Source of the DNA: Desulfuromonadales bacterium
GTDB taxonomy: Bacteria > Desulfobacterota > Desulfuromonadia > Desulfuromonadales > JAGXHI01
Length of the DNA stretch: 64,000 bases
Assembly: GCA_024636295.1 (NCBI GenBank)
Contig: JAGXHI010000038.1
Location: 62,001-126,000, forward strand
Direction: 5' to 3'
A program made the position numbers and the translations under genes. Positions 7,966 through 15,232 of this stretch are shown here, piece after piece. The notes under the pieces are model-generated. The model was not told where the DNA came from. It searched no databases and was given only the letters and a program-made list of their open reading frames with translations. How positions within the stretch are numbered: position 1 is the first letter of the stretch; each line of letters begins with the position of its first letter.

Positions 7966-8400
7966 ATGCGCAAAAGCGTCATTCAAATTTTTCCACTGGT
8001 CATCGGTGTTCTTTTCGTATTCTTCACTCTGGCGGGTTGCGGACAGCAAGGTCCCGCCGAGAAGGCGGGGTCTCAGCTCGATGCCACGGTGAACAAATGG
8101 CAGGGCGAGGTAAACAAGGCTCGCGAGGACATTAAAAACGCCAGGGAACAGATCCAGAAATGGGAAGAGAGACTGGAGAAGGCCCGGGCAGAGGAAAGGG
8201 AAGCGCTGCAGCAGCTTGACCAGGCGAAAAGAGAGCGGCAGCAGGCCCTGGAGGAAATGAAAAAAGCCATACAGCCGCAACAACAACCACAGCAGCAATC
8301 AGATCCGCAGCCTGAGTCGCAGCCTGAACAACCGCCCGGACAATTGGAGCAGCAGCCGATTTCTCCGAATCAGCAGGGTTCATTCACGGGAAAGAAGTGA
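7966..8400 (+). CDS. Coiled-coil lipoprotein with Gln/Pro-rich tail
   Basis: The 144-residue protein has a lipoprotein signal ending in LAGC (Cys at about 25). A charged coiled coil follows (about residues 40-103; KAREDIKNAREQIQKWEERL is typical), then a Q/P-rich disordered tail (about 105-144). The shape suggests an envelope spacer or scaffold, as in Lpp-like and OmpA-linked lipoproteins; the function is unknown. GGGAGG lies 8 bases before the ATG. The last 31 bases overlap, tail to tail, the end of the ABC ATPase gene on the other strand. Confidence 0.7.
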   Translation: MRKSVIQIFPLVIGVLFVFFTLAGCGQQGPAEKAGSQLDATVNKWQGEVNKAREDIKNAREQIQKWEERLEKARAEEREALQQLDQAKRERQQALEEMKKAIQPQQQPQQQSDPQPESQPEQPPGQLEQQPISPNQQGSFTGKK

Positions 8401-9470
8401 AGCCGCTCGGGATCGAATCCCAGATGAATTCTTTCCCCCACTTTCCTGTCCTCCTCGATCAGGGCCCGCAGCTCTTTGCCCCCGATATCCGCATAAACCA
8501 GATTTTCCCTGCCCAACGGTTCAATATCGACAATCAGTCCCGAAAAAGTCTGGCCAGTCGGTTTGTCCCGGAGAAATAGATGCTCCGGACGGATGCCGAC
8601 CAGCACTTCAGCCGGCCCGCCGCCTTTCACCTTTCCCATTTCCGATTTTGACAGCTCCAGAACGGCGTCCGCCGTTTCGATCTCGGTCCCGTTATTCCCC
8701 TCGCGCATCCGGGCAGGGAGCAGGTTCATGGGTGGAGAACCGATGAATGTGGCGGCAAAGGGGGTGCCGGGATGATCGTAAAGTTCACGGGGCGCTCCGA
8801 CCTGCACGATTTTCCCCTCGTTCAGAAGGGCGATCCGGTCCCCGAGGGTCATGGCCTCCGTCTGATCGTGGGTGACATACAATGTAGTGATTCCCAGTTC
8901 CCGCTGAAGGCGCTTGAGTTCGGCGCGGGTATCGGTTCTCAACTGGACATCCAGGTTCGAAAGGGGCTCGTCCAGCAGGAAGATCTCCGGGCGACGGACC
9001 AGCGCCCGGGCCATGGCGACTCGCTGGCGCTGCCCGCCCGAGAGCTCCCCCGGGCGACGGTCCAGCAGGTCGGTAATCTTGAGCAGGGCGGCGGTCTCCT
9101 TCACGGAATCGTCGATCTTCCCCTTTTTCCCACCCGCAATCCGCAGGGGAAAGGCGATAATGTCATATACACTCAAGTGAGGATAAAGGGCGTAACTCTG
9201 GAAGACCATGGCGACATTGCGCGCTCCGGGAGGCAGAAAGATCTTCTCCCCGGGGAGGGCGACCGGCCTGCTTCCGAAGCGGATCTCCCCCGAGGTCGGT
9301 CTCTCCAGGCCTGCAACAAGGTTAAGGAGTGTTGACTTGCCACAGCCGCTGGGACCGAGAAGAACGAAAAACTCCCCCTCGGCGATCTCCAGCGAAATAT
9401 CCCGAACGGCTTCCACGGTGCCTCGCAGAGTCAGAAAGCGTTTTTCCACACGGTCCAGGACGAGTTTCAT
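8370..9470 (-). CDS. Sugar-type ABC transporter, ATP-binding subunit (MalK/UgpC family)
   Basis: The 366-residue subunit has the full nucleotide-binding set: Walker A GPSGCGKST, Q-loop VFQSYALYP, signature LSGGQRQR, Walker B IFLLDEP with D-loop, and H-loop VTHDQTEA. It also has a C-terminal TOBE-like extension with LVGIRPEHLF, as in MalK, UgpC and MsmK. It energises import of a carbohydrate or related solute. The open frame extends further upstream, but ATG 9470 starts the family-typical MKLVLDRVEKRF and overlaps the preceding permease stop as ATGA. It is the last gene of the operon. Confidence 0.93.
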   Translation of the reverse strand: MKLVLDRVEKRFLTLRGTVEAVRDISLEIAEGEFFVLLGPSGCGKSTLLNLVAGLERPTSGEIRFGSRPVALPGEKIFLPPGARNVAMVFQSYALYPHLSVYDIIAFPLRIAGGKKGKIDDSVKETAALLKITDLLDRRPGELSGGQRQRVAMARALVRRPEIFLLDEPLSNLDVQLRTDTRAELKRLQRELGITTLYVTHDQTEAMTLGDRIALLNEGKIVQVGAPRELYDHPGTPFAATFIGSPPMNLLPARMREGNNGTEIETADAVLELSKSEMGKVKGGGPAEVLVGIRPEHLFLRDKPTGQTFSGLIVDIEPLGRENLVYADIGGKELRALIEEDRKVGERIHLGFDPERLHFFPVNEPC

Positions 9471-10297
9471 TCCTTCACCGCCCCTCGGGTCAGGCCCTGG
9501 ACGATGCGGCGCTGAAAAAAGAGCGCCAGAAGGACCACGGGAAGGATGGTCAGACATGCCGCAGCCATGATTTCCCCCCAGGGGGTCTGCCCGTGCAGCC
9601 CCTGGAAAAGAGCGATCCCCACCGGTACCGTCCGGGCGGAGTAGTCGGTGGTCAGCATCAGGGCAAAGAGGAATTCATTGAAGGCGAAGATGAAGGCCAG
9701 AAGAAGTGTGGCGAAGATTCCCGGCGCGGCTGTCGGAAAAATAATTTTCAGAAGGATCTGCAGCCGTGAGCAGCCGTCGATCAGCCCCGCCCGATCGAGA
9801 TCCCGGGGAATCCGGGTGAAATAACTGACGAGAATCCACACCGACAGCGGAAGGGTCCATGCCACGTAAGGAAGGATCAGAGCAGGGTAGGTGTTGATCC
9901 ATCCGATGCTTGCCATGATCCGGTAAAGATAGCCGACGAGGCTCACTGGAGGAAACATGGAAACGGCAAGGATCAGGAGCAAAAGGGCGCCTCTGCCCGG
10001 AAGCGACATGCGGGTCAGAGCATAAGCGGCCAGGGAAGCCAGAAAAACCGCCACCACAGCGCTTGCCGCCGATACGAGCAGGCTGTTGCGCAGGTATTCC
10101 GGAAAATGAATCGCTTCACTTGTCAGAACCGCTCGCAGATGATCCACGGTCCAGGCCAGGGGGACTTCGGGGCGAAGGAAATCCGGCCGGCCGGCCAGGG
10201 CGGTCAGCACCATGACTCCGATCGGCGCCAGACAGAAGACCGCTGTCAAAATGGCGCCGCCAACGGTCAGTATTTTCCCGAGACGGTCCTCTTTCAT
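9467..10297 (-). CDS. ABC transporter permease (MalG type)
   Basis: The 276-residue integral membrane subunit has six predicted membrane helices (for example VGGAILTAVFCLAPIGVMV at the start). It carries the EAA coupling loop, here LDRAGLIDGCSRLQILLKIIFP, which contacts the ATPase. This is the carbohydrate-uptake-1 second permease. Start and stop overlap both neighbours by 4 bases, which indicates a tightly coupled operon with the other permease and the ATPase. Confidence 0.92.
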   Translation of the reverse strand: MKEDRLGKILTVGGAILTAVFCLAPIGVMVLTALAGRPDFLRPEVPLAWTVDHLRAVLTSEAIHFPEYLRNSLLVSAASAVVAVFLASLAAYALTRMSLPGRGALLLLILAVSMFPPVSLVGYLYRIMASIGWINTYPALILPYVAWTLPLSVWILVSYFTRIPRDLDRAGLIDGCSRLQILLKIIFPTAAPGIFATLLLAFIFAFNEFLFALMLTTDYSARTVPVGIALFQGLHGQTPWGEIMAAACLTILPVVLLALFFQRRIVQGLTRGAVKE

Positions 10298-11184
10298 CGG
10301 ATCTCCCTGGAAAAGCCGCCCAACTTCAGGTAGACAAGCGAAAGAAGAAAAGCGATTCCGAAAAGAATCACGGTGGCGGCAGAGGCGTAGCCGAAATCGC
10401 CTGCCGAAAAATACCGGTAGCCGAAAAGGGACAGAGAGGTCGTCGCGCCCCCCGGACCCCCGCCGGTAAGGACGTAGAGAATGTCGAAAACCCGCAGGGC
10501 GTCCACAGTGCGGAAAAGAAGCGTCACGATCAGCACCGGCCTGAGAAGGGGGAGGGTGATCCGGAAGAATCTCTGGAAAGTCCCCGCCCTATCCACTCGT
10601 GCTTGTCGGTAAAGGTCTTCCGGGATGGCGGAGAGGCCCGCCAGGAGGATGATTGCCGCAAAGGGTGTCGTCTTCCAGGCATCGGCGGCGACGACCCCCA
10701 GAAAGGCGCCGGATGCGCTGCCCAGCCAGTTGGCGGGCTCCATGTGCAGAAGCGCCAGCATCCGGTTTGCCGCCCCGTAGCTATAATTGTAGATCAGTTC
10801 GAAGATGCGCCCCGATACTGCCGCAGGCACTGCCCAGGGTATCAGTACGGCGGCTCTCAGCATCCCCCGGCCAGCAAAGACCTGATTCAGCACCAGTGCG
10901 ATCCCGAGGCCGAAAACCGTCTCCAGGGGAACCGAGACGAGGACAAAAAGAAGGGTGAACATGAGAGATCGCCAGAAGGCCGGGTCGTTCAGCAGAGAGA
11001 CATAGTTGGCGGCTCCAATGAAAGTCTTGGGCAGGTAGGGAACGTCCCGGAAAACGCTTGTCGCTATCGTCCCGGCGACAGGCACCAGGATCAGACCGAT
11101 CAGGCACAGCAGAAGAGGTGCCAGAAATCCGATTCCCGCCCGCGTTTCCCGGTCGATATGAAAACTTGTTTTCTTCATCTTCAT
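10294..11184 (-). CDS. ABC transporter permease (MalF/UgpA type)
   Basis: This 296-residue permease has about six membrane helices (GIGFLAPLLLCLIGLILVPVAG is the first). The EAA loop is LYRQARVDRAGTFQRFFRITLP, followed by VFDILYVLTGGGPGG, the usual end of MalF/UgpA-type subunits. The open frame runs 375 bases further upstream inside the binding-protein gene, but ATG 11184 overlaps that gene's stop as ATGA and gives the normal N-terminus, so I use it. A second ATG lies 6 bases on. Confidence 0.92.
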   Translation of the reverse strand: MKMKKTSFHIDRETRAGIGFLAPLLLCLIGLILVPVAGTIATSVFRDVPYLPKTFIGAANYVSLLNDPAFWRSLMFTLLFVLVSVPLETVFGLGIALVLNQVFAGRGMLRAAVLIPWAVPAAVSGRIFELIYNYSYGAANRMLALLHMEPANWLGSASGAFLGVVAADAWKTTPFAAIILLAGLSAIPEDLYRQARVDRAGTFQRFFRITLPLLRPVLIVTLLFRTVDALRVFDILYVLTGGGPGGATTSLSLFGYRYFSAGDFGYASAATVILFGIAFLLSLVYLKLGGFSREIR

Positions 11185-12467
11185 TCTCCAGGCTCGGTCC
11201 GTGCGGGCTTCCCGTAACGAATCAGCAGTGCCGCGATTTCCCGTTCGGCCCTGATAAGCGCTTCTCCCGCATCTATATGTCCTGCAAGAGCGCTGTTGAT
11301 CTGCCGCTGGGCAATATTCGAGATCTGCGGATAATAAGGAACCATGGGCCTGGGTCGTGCCTGACGGAAAACATCCTTCAGCTCCGCCAGATAGGGCAGG
11401 GCCGCAAGTATCTCGGGATCGAAATACAGGTCCTGCCGTCCGGGGTTCCAACCCAGCCTGAGAACCATCTTTTTCTGTCCTTGAGAGGAGGTGACATACC
11501 GTACAAAAGCCATGGCCTGCGGTTTGACATTGGAGAACCGGGAGACCCCGATGTGCCACCCACCGAGAGTGGAAACCGCCTCTTCACCGGCGGGAGAGGG
11601 AAGAGCTCGGATTCCCGTCTTCCCGCGAACCGGAGAGCCGGGGCTCTGATGAAGGCTCCATGCATAGGGCCAGTTGCGTTCGTAGAGCGCATCTCCCTGC
11701 TGAAAATAGAGGCGCGCCTGCTCTTCGCGCATCTCGGTGTAGGTGCTCGGGGGCGAGACGCGGTATTTGCGGATAAGATCGCGCATGTACTCCAGCGCCC
11801 GGCGATTGGCCGGAAGATCGAGAAGGATCCTGCCGTCTCGCAGCAGAAATCCCCCTTCGCTGCCGGCGAATTCGAGAAAGTTCGTGATCAGACCCTCGTA
11901 CTGGGCGCCCTGCCAGACGAAACCGTAAAAATCGGGATTTTTCTCACGCAAAACATTCTGCACCCGAAGGGACGATTTCAGAAGTTCCGCCCACGTTTCC
12001 GGAGGCCGCAGACCGAACCGGTCAAGAAGATCGCGACGGTAATAGAGAACGCCTCCGTCCATATAGACGGGCAGAGCGACAAGCTTCCCTTCGTGAAGAT
12101 CGACCGTTTCGATGACGCTCTGAAAAAAGGGACCTGGATCGAATCCATCCAGCGGTTCCAGCCAGCCCGATTCGGCAAACAGGGAGACCCATACGACATC
12201 CATGAGGAAAACGTCCGGATGGCTCAATCCGGCATTCAGGGCCAGGATCAGGCTCTGCCGCTGCTGGTCGGTATCGGCGGGACGCCGGAGGATTTCCACC
12301 CGTATTCCGGTTTCCCGGGTGAAATCGGCGGCCAGTTCCTCCCAGGCCTCGAGTTCAGAAGGAGCGCCTCCCACCGCAAAGACCACCCGGTCGGAGCAGG
12401 CCTCATCGCAACCTGCCGCGGATAAAAACATGAGCAGAATGCCAGCAGAAAAAAGGAAACGGAGCAT
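11181..12467 (-). CDS. ABC transporter solute-binding lipoprotein (family 1, sugar type)
   Basis: The 428-residue protein starts MLRFLFSAGILLMFL with lipobox SAAGC. It continues as a type-1 extracellular solute-binding protein: FTRETGIRVEILRR, HPDVFLMDVVWVSLFAESGWLEPL, LPVYMDGGVLYYRRDLL and RFGLRPPETWAELL, all standard in trehalose/maltose-type binding proteins (ThuE/LpqY-like). ATG 12467 is preferred over the longer frame from 12509 because it begins a clean signal peptide. It is the first gene of a four-gene operon in the order binding protein, permease, permease, ATPase. The exact sugar cannot be read from the sequence. Confidence 0.9.
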   Translation of the reverse strand: MLRFLFSAGILLMFLSAAGCDEACSDRVVFAVGGAPSELEAWEELAADFTRETGIRVEILRRPADTDQQRQSLILALNAGLSHPDVFLMDVVWVSLFAESGWLEPLDGFDPGPFFQSVIETVDLHEGKLVALPVYMDGGVLYYRRDLLDRFGLRPPETWAELLKSSLRVQNVLREKNPDFYGFVWQGAQYEGLITNFLEFAGSEGGFLLRDGRILLDLPANRRALEYMRDLIRKYRVSPPSTYTEMREEQARLYFQQGDALYERNWPYAWSLHQSPGSPVRGKTGIRALPSPAGEEAVSTLGGWHIGVSRFSNVKPQAMAFVRYVTSSQGQKKMVLRLGWNPGRQDLYFDPEILAALPYLAELKDVFRQARPRPMVPYYPQISNIAQRQINSALAGHIDAGEALIRAEREIAALLIRYGKPARTEPGE

Positions 12468-12530
12468 AATCGAAATGTTAGCGCATCGACACCGATTCTC
12501 AACCCTCATTAAATGGACAGGAGGGGCAAT

Positions 12531-12761
12531 CTCACGCGAAGACGCGAAGGCGCGAAGAGAGAATCAGATAAGAAAGAACAAAAAACTTGGGATGAAAGCA
12601 TTAGATCGAGCACAGATAACATTGGATAAAAGCGGATGGAATTCAGGGTCTTGCTCCGATTTTAATAGAGCTTGTTCCGAAGTTTCTTGGTTCCTGGAAA
12701 ATCCCTTCACTATAACCAGTTCTCTGGGTTTATCTTCGCGTACTTCGCGACTTGGGGTGAG
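12531..12761. repeat. Dispersed inverted-repeat element, about 231 bp
   Basis: The intergenic stretch is bounded by CTCACGCGAAGACGCGAAG at the left (from 12531) and, inverted at the right (ending 12761), CTTCGCGACTTGGGGTGAG; the ends are imperfect inverted repeats built from CGCGAAG units. The interior is AT-richer than the flanks and has no gene. Related ends occur at 48.7 kb and 52.0 kb in this window, so this is a small dispersed, non-coding repeat, possibly MITE-like. Confidence 0.6.
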
Positions 12762-12843
12762 GCCGCTTCTGGTTTCTGATTTTCAATAAGTGATCTTCTC
12801 CGTTTACCTGCGAAGCGACAGAAAGTGTGCTAGGCTTTTCAGC

Positions 12844-13632
12844 ATGGAAGATATCAGAATTTATGAGGAAATCATCCGCCTGATGAAGGAGCGGCGTCCG
12901 GCGGCCTTGGCCATAGTCATAGAAAGCAGCGGATCGACTCCGCGCAAGGCAGGAGCGAAAATGCTGGTGGACGAGAAGGGTCTTCTGATGGGCACAGTGG
13001 GGGGCGGACCGTCGGAGGTGGAAGTCCTCCGGCTTGCGGGGGAGACCATCAGGGACAGAAAAAGCAGAACGCTGACCTTTCACCTGGATGAAAAAAGCGG
13101 ATATGTGTGCGGAGGGAGCGTGACCTTTTATGTTGAACCTGTTTCTGTGCCGCCGCAAGTCGTGATCGTGGGCGCCGGTCACGTGGGACGGGCATTGGCC
13201 GAGGCGGCGGAACATGCGGGCTTTCTGACGCGTCTCATTGACGTGGAGGGGAAAGAAAAATTCCTGAAGGAAGTGCCGGTGGACCGCGCCAGCTATATCG
13301 TGATCGTCACCCGGGGGCATAACCTCGATTTTCTCGCCGCCCGGGAGGCCCTGGAGACGGACGCCGCCTACATCGGCATGGTGGGCAGCCGCCGGAAACG
13401 GGTGGCCATGGAAAAGATTTTCTCGGAGGAGGGGATTTCGCGGGAGGAGTTGGAGAGGATTATTTCGCCGGCCGGACTGCCGATCGGTGCCGAGACCCCC
13501 CGGGAGATCGCGGTAAGCATCGTCGCTCAGTTGATTCAGGTGAGGAGGCGGCATGAAGATCGTGGCGTTGGCGCCAGCGGCGGGACATTCCAGGAGAATG
13601 GGTCGATGCAAGCACCTTCTCCCCCTGGGTGA
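12844..13632 (+). CDS. XdhC family molybdenum cofactor insertion protein
   Basis: The protein (262 residues from ATG 12844) has the two XdhC parts: an N-terminal domain with SSGSTPRKAGAKM, GTVGGGPSEVEV and YVCGGSVTFYVEP, then a Rossmann domain with VVIVGAGHVGRALAEAA and IGMVGSRRKR. XdhC proteins receive sulfurated molybdenum cofactor and hand it to xanthine-dehydrogenase-family enzymes; the hydroxylase genes lie just downstream on the other strand. The frame is open from 12790, but homology begins at 12844. The last 26 codons run into the next gene, after the family's normal C-terminus near SIVAQLIQVRR, so the tail may be a recent extension. Confidence 0.88.
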   Translation: MEDIRIYEEIIRLMKERRPAALAIVIESSGSTPRKAGAKMLVDEKGLLMGTVGGGPSEVEVLRLAGETIRDRKSRTLTFHLDEKSGYVCGGSVTFYVEPVSVPPQVVIVGAGHVGRALAEAAEHAGFLTRLIDVEGKEKFLKEVPVDRASYIVIVTRGHNLDFLAAREALETDAAYIGMVGSRRKRVAMEKIFSEEGISREELERIISPAGLPIGAETPREIAVSIVAQLIQVRRRHEDRGVGASGGTFQENGSMQAPSPPG

Positions 13633-14149
13633 CCGTCCGGTCATCAGCCGCTTTCTCGAAGCGCTGCAGAAGGGTGGGGCGGAAGAAATCGTCCTGGTTC
13701 TGAGCCCGAGAGGTGCGGAAATCAGGGAGGCGATCCGGGACCTGCCGGTGACGGTGGTCTGGAACCTCGATCCCGAAGCCGATATGGCATCCTCCCTGCG
13801 CATCGGCCTGAAGTCGCTTCCCGCGGATTGCGAAGGCATCCTCACAGGTCCCGGCGATCTTCCGCTTCTTACCTCCGGAACAGTTTCCCTTCTGATCGAA
13901 CGCTTCCGGGGGGACCTCGGCAGGATCATCCAGCCTGTCTTTCGCGGGAAAAAAGGCCATCCCCTCCTGTTTCCAAGAGCTGTCCTGGAAGAATTGCACG
14001 ATCTGCCCACCCTCCGGGAAGTCATCGGCCGAGATCCCGGGCGCGTGGTTCGCATACCGGTCGAAGATACCGGGGTGGTATCGGATATCGATACCCCTGA
14101 GGATTATGAGCGGGCGAAAAAGATGTGGAGATGGCGAAGTGGACTTTGA
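13553..14149 (+). CDS. MocA-like molybdenum cofactor cytidylyltransferase
   Basis: The 198-residue NTP transferase has the N-terminal nucleotide loop LAPAAGHSRRMGRCKHLLPL, the acidic metal site TGPGDLPLL and a C-terminal VSDIDTPEDYE, as in MocA/MobA-like proteins. MocA adds CMP to Mo-molybdopterin to form MCD for xanthine-dehydrogenase-family enzymes, which matches the adjacent XdhC and the hydroxylase subunits. AGGAGG stands 4 bases before ATG 13553. The start lies 80 bases inside the XdhC frame, an unusually long overlap in a different phase. Confidence 0.85.
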   Translation: MKIVALAPAAGHSRRMGRCKHLLPLGDRPVISRFLEALQKGGAEEIVLVLSPRGAEIREAIRDLPVTVVWNLDPEADMASSLRIGLKSLPADCEGILTGPGDLPLLTSGTVSLLIERFRGDLGRIIQPVFRGKKGHPLLFPRAVLEELHDLPTLREVIGRDPGRVVRIPVEDTGVVSDIDTPEDYERAKKMWRWRSGL

Positions 14150-14253
14150 CAATTAAGATGGCTTCTCGGATTTTACCCCGTTCAAGCACCTGAAAATAGC
14201 TCTTTTCTCTCCCCTCGGCGATCAGGGGGGTGACTATATGCCATTCCAGGTTT

Positions 14254-15231
14254 TCATCCCCTTCCAGCCAGTTTGCCCAATTCCTCCTCCAACATCCCCT
14301 TGAAAAGGGAAATCTTGTACCCGTTTTCACGAAGGGGGCGGGCATTTTCCATCGCTGCGGCAGCGGCTTTCCGGATCGTCTCTTCGGTCAGCGCCCTGCC
14401 TCGCAGGGCCTCTTCGGCTTCACGGGAGCGCCAGGAGACGGGGGCGGCGCCGCTGAGAACCACACGGCAGTCCTTCACCGTATTTCCCTCCATCTGCAGG
14501 GTCAGAGCCGATCCGGCCAGAGCGAAATCCCAGGCCTGACGGGCGCGCACCTTTCGGTAGCGGCTCCGCATCCCCTTCGGAGGCGAGGGAATCAGGATTT
14601 CCGTGACGATTTCCCCCTGCTCCAGAACCGTTTCCCTTTGGGGGTCTTCCGCGGGAGGGACGTGGAATTCAGCCACGGGTACCATTCGGGATCCCTTCGA
14701 TCCCACGATCCGCACTTCGGCATCCAGGGCCATCAGGGCCGGCGCGGTGTCGGAGGGATGCACGATAAAACACCGGCTGCCTCCCAGGATGCAGTGGAAC
14801 TGGTTCTCTCCGCCGATGGCGAAGCACTTCTCCCCTCCCTTGCGAAGGCAATGAAATTCCCCGCGATAATACCAGCAGCGCGGCTTCTGGCAGAGATTCC
14901 CGCCAATCGTTCCCTGATGGCGCAGCTGAGGACTCGCCACCTCGGAGGCCGCCTGGGACAGCACGGGATAAAGCTCCTTCACCCGGGAGTCTCTTTCCAC
15001 CTCGGTGATGGTGGTCAGGGCGCCGATTCGCAGAGCGCTTCCGTTTTGGCGGATGCCTGAAAGCTCCTTCAGCCCCTGGAGGCTCACCACCTTTTCGGCC
15101 CCGAAAACACCATCGTGCAGGCATCCCAGAAGATCGGTGCCACCGGCGTGAACCCTTGTTCCGTCCGAGGCGAGCTGCCTGTGGACCTCCTTGAGCGATT
15201 CCGGACGGATATAGGAGAAATTCGGCAGCAT
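14254..15231 (-). CDS. Molybdenum hydroxylase FAD subunit with extra Fe-S loop (PaoB/HcrB type)
   Basis: The 325-residue subunit has the FAD-binding pattern of the medium subunit: VHAGGTDLLG near 30 and HQGTIGGNLCQKPRCWYYRG near 110-130. After it come further cysteines (HCLRKGGEKC, FHCILGGSRCF), the pattern of the additional [4Fe-4S] loop seen in PaoB and 4-hydroxybenzoyl-CoA reductase beta. It would carry electrons between the Fe-S subunit and an acceptor. ATG 15231 follows the large-subunit stop with one base between. The larger upstream frame is overlap with that gene. Confidence 0.88.
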   Translation of the reverse strand: MLPNFSYIRPESLKEVHRQLASDGTRVHAGGTDLLGCLHDGVFGAEKVVSLQGLKELSGIRQNGSALRIGALTTITEVERDSRVKELYPVLSQAASEVASPQLRHQGTIGGNLCQKPRCWYYRGEFHCLRKGGEKCFAIGGENQFHCILGGSRCFIVHPSDTAPALMALDAEVRIVGSKGSRMVPVAEFHVPPAEDPQRETVLEQGEIVTEILIPSPPKGMRSRYRKVRARQAWDFALAGSALTLQMEGNTVKDCRVVLSGAAPVSWRSREAEEALRGRALTEETIRKAAAAAMENARPLRENGYKISLFKGMLEEELGKLAGRG

Positions 15232-15232
15232 C

